Under the pieces are notes generated by a model that worked only from the letters and a program-made list of their open reading frames with translations, made no database searches and was not told where the DNA came from. A DNA stretch of 64,000 nucleotides. It comes from Ectobius pallidus (lineage: Eukaryota > Arthropoda > Insecta > Blattodea > Ectobiidae). Position numbers and translations under genes: made by a program. The stretch spans positions 43,887,502 to 43,951,501 of the forward strand of contig CAXKWD010000008.1 in assembly GCA_964059195.1 (NCBI GenBank), written 5' to 3'. Positions 1-9,892 of this stretch are shown here, in pieces (the first letter of the stretch is position 1; each line of letters begins with the position of its first letter).

Positions 1-181
1 ACAGCAGAACAATAAGGTCCTTTTGAATCACGCTTGTTCTAATAAATACAACACTCTATTTATTTACATACTTCCTGGAGTAGTTACTGTAAAGTGTTAG
101 TTTATGGCCACTATGATCGCTAGGTATATGTTTGTCTGGCAGTAAAACAGACTGAGTTTCGTTACTGCATTAATATGTATA

Positions 182-934
182 CAGTAAAATACCAGTATAA
201 CGAAATTTAGGGGACCTAAGAAATGAATTTGCTATAGTGAAATTTTGTTATACTGAAATTTTACAGGTGTACAATATTCTGAACTTTATTTTTTGAAAAA
301 GTCAAAATATTCACCAACCACTGCACATGACTTTAAAACGTAATCTGACATATTGCTGTTGTGATAGAAAAAAGTCTTGAAGACTATGTGCCATGTGTTG
401 CCTGCACAAGAGTCAAACTCTGTTGATCACTGTGTTGCACACTTTCCTCTTCAACCTCATCATCACAAAGATTTCTATCACTCTAAATGTATGCCACAAT
501 TTGATTATCTATGATTTCTTGTTACACTATCACATCACAGTCCACACTGACATAGTCATTAAGATTCACCCTTGCAGGCCCATCTTACTTTACCAGTACT
601 CTCTTCTTTCTATGTCATCTAGCACTTCAATCCAGGTTTTCTAAAGCAGTTAACGATTATTACTTCTTCTTTAAGCTATTTCCATTCAGCATTCAACACT
701 ACTCAGCATTAATATCTCTCCCTGAGGCAATATTACAACACCATACGCCAGAAAAAATAAAATTATATACAGGCAAATAAGCAACATTTTATTTTGTTAT
801 ACTGAAAGTTCTAAATTTGTTATAATGAAATGATTTAACACATATATAATAGGGAAAAGAGAAGGGGCCAATACATAAATTTGTAATACTGAAAATTTTG
901 TTATACTGGTGTTTGTTATACTGGTATTTTACTG
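182..934. mobile_element. Pogo/Tigger-like MITE (TA target duplication)
   Basis: The ends are perfect 20-bp inverted repeats starting CAGTAAAATACCAGTATAAC, with TA on both sides. Sub-terminal copies of the GTTATACTG-type motif recur inside both ends. A CAGT start plus TA duplication is typical of pogo/Tigger elements. No transposase is recognisable; the 83-codon open frame at 393-644 is low-complexity AT-rich sequence and is probably not a gene. This is a non-autonomous 753-bp copy. It could belong to another Tc1/mariner branch. Confidence 0.85.
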
Positions 935-1460
935 TACTGTGTTCTACCACCTCTCCACATTAAATTGGGACTAGTAAAGCAGTATGACTAAGCTTTGGTT
1001 AAACTGTCAGATGCTTTGCAACATATTTGTTCCATGTTCCCAAGTTTGTCTGATGGCAAAAATATTTGCTGGAGTTTTTACAAGATCTCAGATTAGACAG
1101 ATGCTGGAGTTTTTGCAAGATCTCAGCTTAGACAGATGCTGGAGTCCACTGACTTAGAACAAAAAATGACAAGACAAAAAAGTGCCAGGCAAGCATTTCA
1201 TAATGTTGTGCATGGCTTCCTTGGAAACAACAAACGGCCCAATTACTGACAGTTGATTGAGAACTTGCTATCATAACTTAGGTTGCAGAATGTCAACAAA
1301 ATTACATTACCTGCACTCACATCTTGAACACCAAATTTGGGTGATGTGACCGAAGAACATGGAGGACAATTTCATCAAGTATGAAGAACATGGGGAAAAG
1401 ACAAATACTTGCCACACCCTGGTCCCCCATTCCTATTCACTAAAGGGACCCCCGCCTGGC
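935..1460. repeat. Unannotated AT-rich stretch with a 35-bp direct repeat
   Basis: No gene is seen. Two 35-bp units in tandem (1067-1101 and 1102-1136, plus a partial third to 1144) carry the core CAAGATCTCAG and end TTAGACAGA. The distal part, from about 1340, resembles the flank of the SINE/minisatellite composite that follows. Confidence 0.6.
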
Positions 1461-1725
1461 GGCACGATTTGAACTACTAGGAACGACGGGCCACAACACT
1501 ATCTAGTAGGAAGAAGGTGAAATGGGGAAAAAATTTTATCATTTACTTTTTCTGTCTTCTCTTGCTTTTCCCATCTCTTTCCTCCTTTTCTCTCACCTCC
1601 TCTTCACCCTACCTACCTATTTGGGACCTATTCCTAACAGTAAATTTTAGATCGACCGGTATTCGAACCCAGGACCACTAGCATCATAGCTAGTAGCCTT
1701 AACCACTACGCCAAGAGTAATTGCT
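1460..1725 (-). repeat. tRNA-derived SINE (family 1), copy 1
   Basis: Read on the minus strand it has a tRNA-like head with an A box (TGGCGTAGTGGTTAAGG) and a B box (GGTTCGAAT). This is followed by a body with the phrase TAGGTCCCAAATAGGTAGG and a purine-rich GGAAAAGCAAGAGAAG tail region. The same head, body and tail recur at 9350-9607 and 48090-48250, and in two pieces at 36100-36146 and 42333-42540. Transcription would be by RNA polymerase III. It is not a functional tRNA gene because no cloverleaf 3' half follows the B box. Confidence 0.85.
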
Positions 1726-1734
1726 GAGAAGTGA

Positions 1735-2035
1735 AGGGAAAATTCATCTATATAAGATTAGAAAGCTTTAATAGATAAGGAATATCCATTTTGGTGCAAG
1801 GGTAATTTATTATCCGGTAATCGTGAAATATTATGTTAGCTCTGAAAAAAGCCATTTTGGTGCAAGGGTCATTTATTATAATTGTGAAATATTATGAAAT
1901 ATTGTTGGCTCTGAAAATAGCCGCTTTGGTGCAAGGGTAAATTATTATAATCGTGAAATATTATGTTGGCTCTGAAAATAGCTGCTTTGGCGCAAGGGTG
2001 ATTGTAATTTAATTACAATTAATATTGGTTAGCGC
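1735..2035 (-). repeat. Minisatellite array upstream of the SINE (unit about 60-70 bp)
   Basis: Four degenerate units each carry TTTTGGTGCAAGGGT and a GTGAAATATTATGTTGGC-type segment ending in CTCTGAAAATAGC. The array sits directly upstream of the SINE head in SINE orientation. The same arrangement occurs beside the other family-1 SINE copies, so array and SINE probably move or are copied together. Confidence 0.75.
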
Positions 2036-2059
2036 AGTGTAACATGCAGTACAGAGGGG

Positions 2060-2335
2060 AAGTTTGCAGCCAGCCTTGAGCAGCGAGCAGTTTGAAGGCC
2101 GAATAGGGAAAGAGGGCTGTCACCATGGCAATGTGCAGTGGATTGTGGAGTGAGAGCCAGGGTGAGGCAAGTATTTGGTTTTCGCTGAACAGGGCAGATG
2201 GGGGCGAAAATCACATACTTGTGGCACCCTGGCTCTCATTCCACTCTCCGCTGTACATTGCCCTGGTGATGGCCTGCTTCCCCTACCTTCCCGTAGGTGA
2301 TCACTGCTCAAGGCTGCCTCACCCATGCACCAAAA
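2060..2335. repeat. Imperfect inverted repeat (hairpin) segment
   Basis: The left arm (about 2060-2172, containing GAGAGCCAGGGTGAGGC) is the imperfect reverse complement of the right arm (about 2217-2335, containing GTGGCACCCTGGCTCTC). The arms of roughly 110 bp flank a spacer of about 45 bp. Related CACCCTGG/AGGGTG segments occur near 1407, 23340 and 47485, always beside minisatellite or SINE material. The short open frames here are by-products of the palindrome. Confidence 0.6.
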
Positions 2336-2507
2336 CAGCTGAGTCATTTTGAAATTAAGGGCAGATTTGTAGGTGAATATTTTTATAAAAATTAAATAAG
2401 TGCAGAACAAACCAGACTACACATTTCCTCTAGCAACTATCCTTCTTGTGGTCAAGATCAATGATGAGTACTTTGACCTGCAGATAATGGTTTTTATTTT
2501 AGCCTCC

Positions 2508-2541
2508 CATGGAGGTGACAGTGTATAGTGTCACCTCCATG
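2508..2541. repeat. Motif pair CATGGAGGTGAC (inverted), left end of element G
   Basis: A plus copy at 2508-2519 faces a minus copy at 2530-2541, with a partial third copy following. Further copies lie at 6697-6708 (minus), 6721-6732 (one mismatch), 6736-6747 and 6891-6902. The motif is absent from neighbouring elements, suggesting a transposase-binding or regulatory site specific to this element. Confidence 0.7.
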
Positions 2542-2869
2542 TCACCTCTGTGGTCTCTGTTTGTCATCTCCCTGGTCAGTTGATTCTGTCTATTATTATT
2601 GTTTTGCTATACGAATCTAGACTTTCAAAACTGATTCTCAAGGGTTGTTAAAAGGTAAGCTTACACAGAAAAGTTTGCCAAGTTAAAAAACAATTGTAAT
2701 ATAAAAATTAGTATGAACATAATCTACATCTACAAATTTGACTTACAATATCACACTGTAGGCCTACAGAATATTTAAATACTGATACAAAACTTTCACA
2801 CAAATTTAAGAAGAAGAAAAAAAACACCTCAACAATGGTTTTAGTTACATGTTCTTTTAGCTAATCAAT

Positions 2870-4437
2870 CCAAAAGGAGAAAGGTCATTGTCAAATACGT
2901 AAGCATTCTTCCAGTTTTGAATAACAAATTTTGGCTCTCCCAATACCCCCTTAATATCACCTATTTAACTCCATAATCAATATCATCTTTATCAGGGTAA
3001 AAGAAAGTGTTGCTAAGATCACTAATCCCATATAGAATTCTACTCTCTTCCTCTGTCTGTACTCTACTATGATGTGAGTATTCATGGATACATTCTCATT
3101 TGTTGCTTTTGCAACTGGTGACTTCTGGTGAGAAAGAACTTCTGCTTGTTGGCATGTTTCTTCCCCCTCATCAGTGTCAGTGTACACTTCCTCATAGTGC
3201 CATCTTCTAGGCTCAGTAACTGATACAAGCTATTAAGGAATAAACTAAAATTGTACCCGGCAGTGTGGCACATAAAAGAAACTTCTCACCAGTAAATTTA
3301 AAAATTATACTAAAAAAATTAACTCGTAGTTGAAATGCACAAGAAAGATTTTTCACCATTTCCATTTTACAGAACAGCTTTCACAATAGTTGTAGGAAGG
3401 GTATAGGAAAAAGTGGTCCAGTGCATGAACAAAGTTTAGAAAAACCAAGCTATTAAAAAGGATACTTTTAGCAGCCTCTGCAGTTGCAGTGTGCCGATGT
3501 GGTAGTGACTATATTGTTTTCCTGGTTCACATTTCAAACAACTAAGCCTCCTGCAACTGAGTCTTGTAGCAGCCTCTCTATTCCAGGTTACCTGATGGAT
3601 CTTCATGGTGCCTTAAAAAGCAGAAATACTCTGAGGAAGTTCTCCACCAGAGACGCCTATACCATCGGGTACACTTTTTCCATGCCCACTTTCTGTGTAA
3701 TTCCAACTCAAACTTTCAGAAGCAAATGTAAGTTACAAAGGTATTGTTTCATTAAAAAAAATCTGATGTGAAAGTCACATAAGGCTGCCCAAATAAAAGT
3801 TAGCAGTATTCACATATCCTTGTACAGAATCGCAAGACACAATTTTACGCTGATTATCCTATAAATACCTCTTCTTTTAATGATGCGACTAAAAGCGCAG
3901 TCTATATAACAAACTTAAAAAAAAAAGAACAAATGACTGCAGACGTTTATTGAACTTTCTGCCGTAAAATATAATTTCCGAAATTTATCGAATATTTCCC
4001 TCAAATACATCTTTACTCTATGCATGGCCAACAACACATCTTTCTCACTTCACATTCTTATATAGAATAAGAGGCCGTGAAAGAGCGCGAATTCAGTTGT
4101 TCACCACGTAAGACAAACTTTCTACAAACAGTGGGTGAACAGTGGGTGGCTTGTAACTACCCTCAGAGAATTTTCTCGAAAAAATGTTTCAAATAAAAGT
4201 TTTAGCTCCTAGTATAAGCAACCCATGTGCAAAATTTAAAGAAAATCGTTAGAGCCGTTTTCGAGAAAATCGCGAAAAACGAAAATTTCTTCATGTAAAG
4301 TACCCTTAAAAACAAGGGAAATTTGTCGCCAATCTACGAATCACATCTTCAGAAGGTACCTGACCCAAATACGAAATTTTGTTTTCATACGATTCTCCGT
4401 TTCGGAGCTAGCCTGTTCAAAAACTTCCACACGGACA

Positions 4438-4472
<35 letters not shown>

Positions 4473-6486
4473 ACACACAGACATGTTTCCAAAAATAGTA
4501 TTTTTGGATTCAGGGGGCCTTGAAACGTGTATATATGCTAAAAACTCAATTTCGAATTTTGGGGTCGAAAACAATACTTCCTCTACCTATAGTACCTATG
4601 GTACGGGCAGAGGAAGTAAAAAACATGGTTTTATTTCTGTACTGTGTGGTGGGACTGTCACTTAGAAAGTGAACTGAAGATAACGATGACAAAAATTTAT
4701 TTTTAATGTTGTGAAGTACAGGCTTCAAGTGGGCGCATATAGCACTTGGGTCATGCCTAAGTGAGGCAGATATTGAACAGAATGTTTCTGTGTGAACCTC
4801 ATTATTTGGCCTTTTGAAATAAGCCACACCTGTGTGCATGGTAACCTGCTCATATGATCCACCGAAGTGCATGCTTTGTATTTCACTTCCATGTTTTTCT
4901 CATAGTTTTCAGAAAAATCTATATGTATTAGGACATCATTATCGCCAAGGTGTTGTTTCAAGTTCACAGTAGTTTGGACCGGTACTGATGTCTTATGTTT
5001 GCAACATGTTGCATGAATTCAGGTAGGCTATCCACAAGTTTGTTAAATAGTTCCTTCGTGGAGATACTTACAGTTTGTTTCACCATTTTGACAATCTTGT
5101 TTTCCATTCCTTTAACAAGAACCCTTTCCACTTTCCTTAGCCATTGCTGGACTGCTGTTATTTTATCTTAAAAAACTAGTGCTTCAACAGTCTTGTTCTT
5201 GCAATCCTTGCAACTTCTTTCAAGGCACATTTCTTTGTTTGTTTTTTCAGAACAACACAGGACATTAATTAAATCATTAGGACTGTGAACATCTATTACT
5301 TTCAGTCTACGCACCTGCACAACAACCATTCTGAAGTTCTCATGCCTTACACATAGACAAGTGTCACGCTTGTGGATATTAGGGGCAACAACTCAAAAAG
5401 GTTGAAGTAAGCAGAATGATGAGTACATGGTATCTTGTAGTCATGACTTTCATTGAACTTCCTGCACAGAACTTTAAGACTGTCATTCAAAGTCCTCTTT
5501 TGCTTTTTTACATTATGTAGGGTTTTGGTGACCTTCACCCCCGGCTGGAGCAAGCTCACATCATCTCTTTCAAAAAAGTTTATAACATCTTTCTTTACTG
5601 CCAGCTTATACTTTGACTTGTACTGCCTTTGAAGAAAAACAGGGCCTATATCTTGTCCTCTATTTTTTCTGAAAATTTTTTCTGACATAAACTTCTTCAC
5701 ACATTCTTGAAGCCTGTACGTTTTTATGATTTTCCCACTACAAACTCGAACAAATGCTTGACAAGCTTTAACTGATCTGTTTTGCTTATAGTTGAATGAT
5801 ACTTGGGCAGAAAGTGTTTCTCCAAACACTAGCTGTTTTGTAACTTTGGGCGAGACTTTCTCTTGGCCTAAAAACTGCTTAACTTTTTTGCGAGGCGTGT
5901 CTTTGTTGGATTTTTCTTTCACTATCCTATAGTACTTTGACTTATACGTGTTGAGTTTTCTGGTCACATTCCTTAGCTTTTCCTCAAATTTCTTGATCTT
6001 CTTGTAAGCCTTTGCCCTATCTCTTTTTAACATGTTTACGTCCTGATTCACTTCTACATCTGCTCGGCCCTGGTAAGCCAGTTAATTCTGGAATTTCTTC
6101 ACCACCACTGTCTGGGGGTGTACCATTCTTTAACTGCTGCTAAAGTTGTTGTTCTTGTGCTATTCTTCTTCGGTGGGTTCTATCCACCCATTTTATTTAT
6201 TTTTTTGAGCTCTTCTTTGTTGATCGCTTAGTTGACCAAAGGGTTTAATTTTTCCTTCTTCTTTTCACTTTTGATATCTTTCCCTTTCCTTTTGTTTTGC
6301 CTCTTCATAACATGCTGGGCCAGACTTTATTCTATCTCTGCATTTTTGCTCTGCATCTCTCTTTTTTCTTAAGGTCTTCTGTTTTCTTTTCACTGATCTT
6401 TCTCTTCCCCGTTGTACAACTGCTTTAATCCTACTTAACTTAAAATTGAAATAAAAGCATAACAAATCTGCGAACACACTCTCCAT
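2870..6486 (-). pseudogene. Decayed DDD-type transposase of element G (uncharacterised metazoan family)
   Basis: Minus-strand pieces line up in the order of one long protein. A basic N-terminal region lies at 6265-6486. A coiled-coil and lysine-rich region with QKRTLNDSLK is at 5347-6051. A segment with DTCLCVRHENF lies at 5050-5375 in another frame. Then come IHIDFSENY and HFGGSYEQVTMHTG (4725-4967), and VHFLSDSPTTQYRNK (4618-4872). A C-terminal piece with THIIVEY sits near 2870-3280. The aspartates in IDFSENY and FLSDSPTTQYRNK look like catalytic residues; related copies supply the third in HGKSPCDG. A one-base frameshift near 5370, stops at about 5165 and 4970, and an insertion ending about 4618 make it non-functional. 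From memory, similar proteins are common uncharacterised entries in Hydra, aphids and other invertebrates. Confidence 0.75.
4100..4618 (+). mobile_element. Inserted repeat with (CA)n core, probable retrotransposon 3' fragment
   Basis: It interrupts the minus-strand transposase immediately after the TQYRNK segment. It contains ATTTAAAGAAAATCGTTAGAGC, a (CA)n tract (4439-4470), ATTCAGGGGGCC followed by TTGAAACG, and ends in AGGAAGTAAAAA. I recall similar 3' tails in many insect genomes, perhaps of RTE-type LINEs, but I cannot assign the family. The left boundary is approximate. Confidence 0.45.
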
Positions 6487-6694
6487 TTTGCTGAGCTATG
6501 AACCACCTAACAACTGTAGAGGGGTGTTTTGAAAAATAAAAGATAAAGACCTAATTAAGTTATTCGCTTTTATACCTTACAGTTTACCCTTAACATTTAA
6601 TAGTACAGCTTTCCATTATTGTAAAGAATTAAAAACTACACAATAATAAAAGCAAATGCTCATTTAGAGTTGTGCAGATCTTCATGGATGGTGT

Positions 6695-6902
6695 GTGTCA
6701 CCTCCATGTGGAGCGAGTAACATGGAAGTGACATTCATGGAGGTGACACATTTCAGGTTTTTCTTAGCCCACTCATCACTCATAACCTCAAAAATCTTGT
6801 GGCCATGTTTACATAAACACACCATATTCCTTTACTTTATAATGAAAAAAATACAAATTTTTACTTCAGTATTTTAATAAACAAGGAAGCCATGGAGGTG
6901 AC
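6695..6902. repeat. Motif cluster CATGGAGGTGAC, right part of element G
   Basis: Four copies lie within 210 bp: 6697-6708 (minus), 6721-6732, 6736-6747 and 6891-6902 (plus). They lie just upstream of the minus-strand transposase start, where they could act as promoter-proximal binding sites as well as recombination sites. Confidence 0.65.
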
Positions 6903-6959
6903 GACAAGAAAAGGTAACTTTTGTAAAACATGTCTAGATAATCATCTACAAAGAAGAGA

Positions 6960-8076
6960 ACAACATTTACCTGCCAACCTCAACACATACCCAATAAAAT
7001 GGCTGCCCTGAACTTCTTCTGTGTACTTCAGTGCTACTTTTACACCTATGTTTACAGACAGGAAACATCCCAACAGCTTGGAGAAACTCCACAGTAAAAT
7101 TTCTACATAAAGGGAAAGGAGACCCACAAGTCCCAAAATACTACAGAGGCATCGCTTTGGAGAACAATTTAATGAAAATTCTTACCAAGTTCCTCACTAT
7201 GAGACTCACATGAGAAGTGGACAACAGAATACCGGAAGAACAGTTCGGTTTCAGAGCTAGAAAAAGCACACTTCAGGCAGTCAATAATATAATGGAGGAT
7301 ATAGATAATGCATTGAGATACTCGCACGGGAAACTATGCGCAGTCTTTGTAGACTTTGCCAAGGCCTTCGACAACCTGGACAGAAGGATACTAGACAAGA
7401 AATTCAAAAAAATGATTGGCCCTAACAACTCAATGGGAACTCTGATTCACAACTTACTCGCATACAACAGTGTTCATAAATGACAATGGCAATGTTTCAA
7501 GGGGTATAACTCAAACAAAAGGCGTATTACAGGGAGACCCAATTAGCCCTCTCCTTTTCAACATTGCCACACATGACGTAGTAGACGTCATAAAACAGCA
7601 GACAAGTGAAATATCAGTCTAAATAAACGCAGATGACATGGTCGTAGCTTTGCGGAACAGGAACGAGCTTCAAAAGGTAATGAACGCACTTAAAGCATGG
7701 GCAGACGAAAATGGACTTCAAATTAACACGAAGAAAACCACTCAAATGATATTTTGAAAGGGAGGAAAAGAAGCTGCAGAAGACCACATCTTCTACAAAA
7801 ATGAACCCCTACTCACAGCCAACGCTTACAAGTACCTGGGCATCACCCTCAAAAATACATTGAAATCTTTCCGGATCCACATATTCAAGAAAGGCAGTGG
7901 TAGCAATAAAAGCCATTTATGACATAAGACTACTAACAAAAATATCCCTAAGCACAGCAATAATGGGCTACTCTTTGAAGCAAAGATTCTACCAGTACTA
8001 ACTTAAGGTGTACAGTTAGTGTGGGACAAACTCTTGGCAAAAGACTTTAGAACAATGGAAAAGGTAAAGGGCCATA
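6960..8076 (+). pseudogene. Truncated LINE reverse-transcriptase fragment
   Basis: Conceptual translation across several frames and stops gives the RT blocks in order: YKGKG-like HKGKGDPQVPKYYRGIALE, EQFGFRARKST, VFVDFAKAFDNLDRR, LQGDPISPLLFNIAT and NADDMVVALRNR, followed by KYLGITLKN. The YADD-type catalytic box reads NADDM. Stops at 7211, 7481, 7621 and 7757 kill it. It is closest in this window to the minus-strand LINE at 19394-21765. It is inserted in element G, has lost both ends, and is probably 5'-truncated. Confidence 0.85.
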
Positions 8077-9101
8077 CCCTGGTTTTGTATATTCAAATGC
8101 ATTTTTCCACAAAACAAAATGTTATTTCCTTTTCAACTTTTTTCCTGCCAATGAGTATGAATGTGTGAAGAATATTAACCAGTAAAAAATTAAATTAAAT
8201 AAAATTGTCACCCCACCTAATGAACCTAAAGAATGTCCCAAGGGATTTTGGTCATCCACATGGCTGAAAAGAATGGAATTTTTTCTGCAGGAATGAGAAA
8301 TTTGTATAACTGGCAACAGTGTTAGAATTGTAAGGTTGAATTTTGCTTGCTTACAAACAGTTTGGGATTAACAAAGGACTTTGCATCATTTTCAAGGAAA
8401 ACATTTTTATTCCCAGTCATTAACATGACTTCTATAAAGTAGGCAGAAAGCGAATATTAATTAATTTTGATTATGCACTATGATAAACCTACCAATTCAA
8501 AGTACCTGACTGAAGTTCAGCCTACAGAGGTTTAGGAATGGCTTGCTGAGACCACTAAAACTCCTTTTTTGTCATCCACATGCCTAATTTTTGTGTCATC
8601 CACATGCCTCAAGAAAGGATATGTGGATGACTCTCCAGTCATGTAGATGATAAATGTAGGGTACTATTGTGTTTGTGGTGTCTGTGAGCTGTACTTAAAA
8701 TCTTACAACTCATTAAATGAATTTCTGCTTGATCCCCCCCCCCCCCAAACCATAAAAACACAGTTAAAATTACATTGATTCCGGAGTATGCACACAAATT
8801 TGCAAATTTGATGCAAAATCAACTGAAGCACACTGAGAAAAATATGAAATCACATAAAGAAAAGCAGATTGTTGCCAAAATTAGTCATTAATGTGGACTT
8901 CTGCCATCCACATGTACACGAATGTCATTCACATGTCTTTAAAAAAATTAAAAAATAAATATAAACATTTAAGCTCTGCTGGTGTCTTATTATAATCAAG
9001 TAACCCCTGAAGTATTTTAGTAATTTTTTTGAGATTTTAAAAACAAAGTAAAAAATTTGGATTTTACACACTCCAAATTTTCCCGTATTTGAAGAATGAC
9101 C
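8077..9101. mobile_element. Element 'A' piece with GTCATCCACATG motifs
   Basis: Copies of GTCATCCACATG occur at 8251-8262, 8571-8582, 8595-8606, 8620-8631 (inverted), 8640-8650 (inverted, diverged), 8903-8914 and 8924-8935. The right edge, AAGAATGACCC at 9091-9101, resembles the GGGTCATTC ends of the other Sola-like elements. I could not find a matching left end, so this may be a truncated nested copy. A poly-C run lies near 8735. No coding region is supported. Confidence 0.5.
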
Positions 9102-9225
9102 CATGTACCTTTAAGAATATATGTTGTGCTACAAAATGACCATTTTAATTTCATTTTTTATCCATAATTTCTATGATGTAATGACTGTTTTCAGAAATCT
9201 GCCCTTAATTTCAGAATGATCCAGC

Positions 9226-9345
9226 TATTTTCAGAGCCAACATAATATTTTATATTTCCTGATTGTAATAAATGACCCCTGCACCAAAATGGATATTTCT
9301 TATGTATTAAACCTCTCTAAACTTATATAGATGAATTTTCCCTTC
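9226..9345 (+). repeat. Minisatellite remnant upstream of SINE copy 2
   Basis: It contains TTTTCAGAGCCAACATAAT followed by GACCCCTGCACCAAAATGG, the same unit as at 1735-2035 in opposite orientation. It directly precedes the plus-strand SINE, as in the other copies. It is cut on the left by element G. Confidence 0.7.
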
Positions 9346-9349
9346 ACTG

Positions 9350-9607
9350 CTCAGCAATCACTCATGGTGTAATGGTTAAGGCTGTACCAATGATGCTAGT
9401 GGTCCCGGGGTCGAATACTGGTCGATCCGAAATTTACTATTGGGAATAGGTCCCAAATAGGTAGGTAGGGTGAAGAAGAGGTGAGAGAAAGGGAGGAAGG
9501 AGGAGGAAAAGCAAGAGAAGAAGGGAGAAAATAAATTATTAAATTTATTCTTCGTTTTACCTTCTGCCTACTAGATGGTGTTGCAGCCCGAAGTTCCTAG
9601 TTACAGT
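9350..9607 (+). repeat. tRNA-derived SINE (family 1), copy 2
   Basis: It has an A box (TGGTGTAATGGTTAAGG), a B box (GGGGTCGAATACTGG), then AATAGGTCCCAAATAGGTAG and a purine-rich tail ending near GTTCCTAGTTACAG. Same family as copy 1. The sequence from 9608 to 9788 holds no recognisable gene. Confidence 0.85.
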
Positions 9608-9892
9608 TAGAGTTGTATATTTTGGTAGCAAGATTTGCTAATTCCCATTACAATAATTATTTATGCATATTACTCTTTTCTCATCTAATTTTCGTAACTG
9701 TCTTTGAACTTCTGAATAATACTGTTTCTAAAACAGATGTAGAGGATGCTGCTTCAAAACTAAGTTTGTTGTATTTAGATACACTGTCGGGTCATTCCAT
9801 ATGAACTCAACCAGAAGTCCCATGGTGACCAAATCAGATCTGGCTAAAAAAATTGAGATGGTACCTTTATAGAGCGTAGGCTACTGTATACC

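Larger units (their letters stand above)
2341..9222. mobile_element. Large DNA transposon 'G' (Sola-like, 4-bp duplication AGCT)
   Basis: The ends GAGTCATTTTGAAATTAAGG and the reverse complement of TTAATTTCAGAATGATCC match over about 25 of 28 positions and are flanked by AGCT at 2337-2340 and 9223-9226. The joined flanks rebuild an ordinary minisatellite unit (CTGAAAATAGCTG...TTGGTGC), an independent check of the boundary. It carries a decayed minus-strand transposase (2870-6486), six copies of CATGGAGGTGAC-type motifs, a LINE fragment and a second motif-bearing piece near its right end. Four-base duplication and GRG ends fit what I recall of Sola elements, but the superfamily is an inference. 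Confidence 0.8.

Noticed and set aside
393..644. 83-codon open frame inside the first MITE
   Set aside because: No conserved motif; AT-rich, hydrophobic text typical of chance translation, and the element is MITE-like.
1660..1720. Possible tRNA genes at SINE heads (also 9360, 30570, 60430)
   Set aside because: A and B boxes are present but the bases do not fold into a full cloverleaf and a SINE body follows.
4323..4574. His/Thr-rich and Val/Cys-rich frames over the (CA)n tract
   Set aside because: Products of the microsatellite read in both directions.
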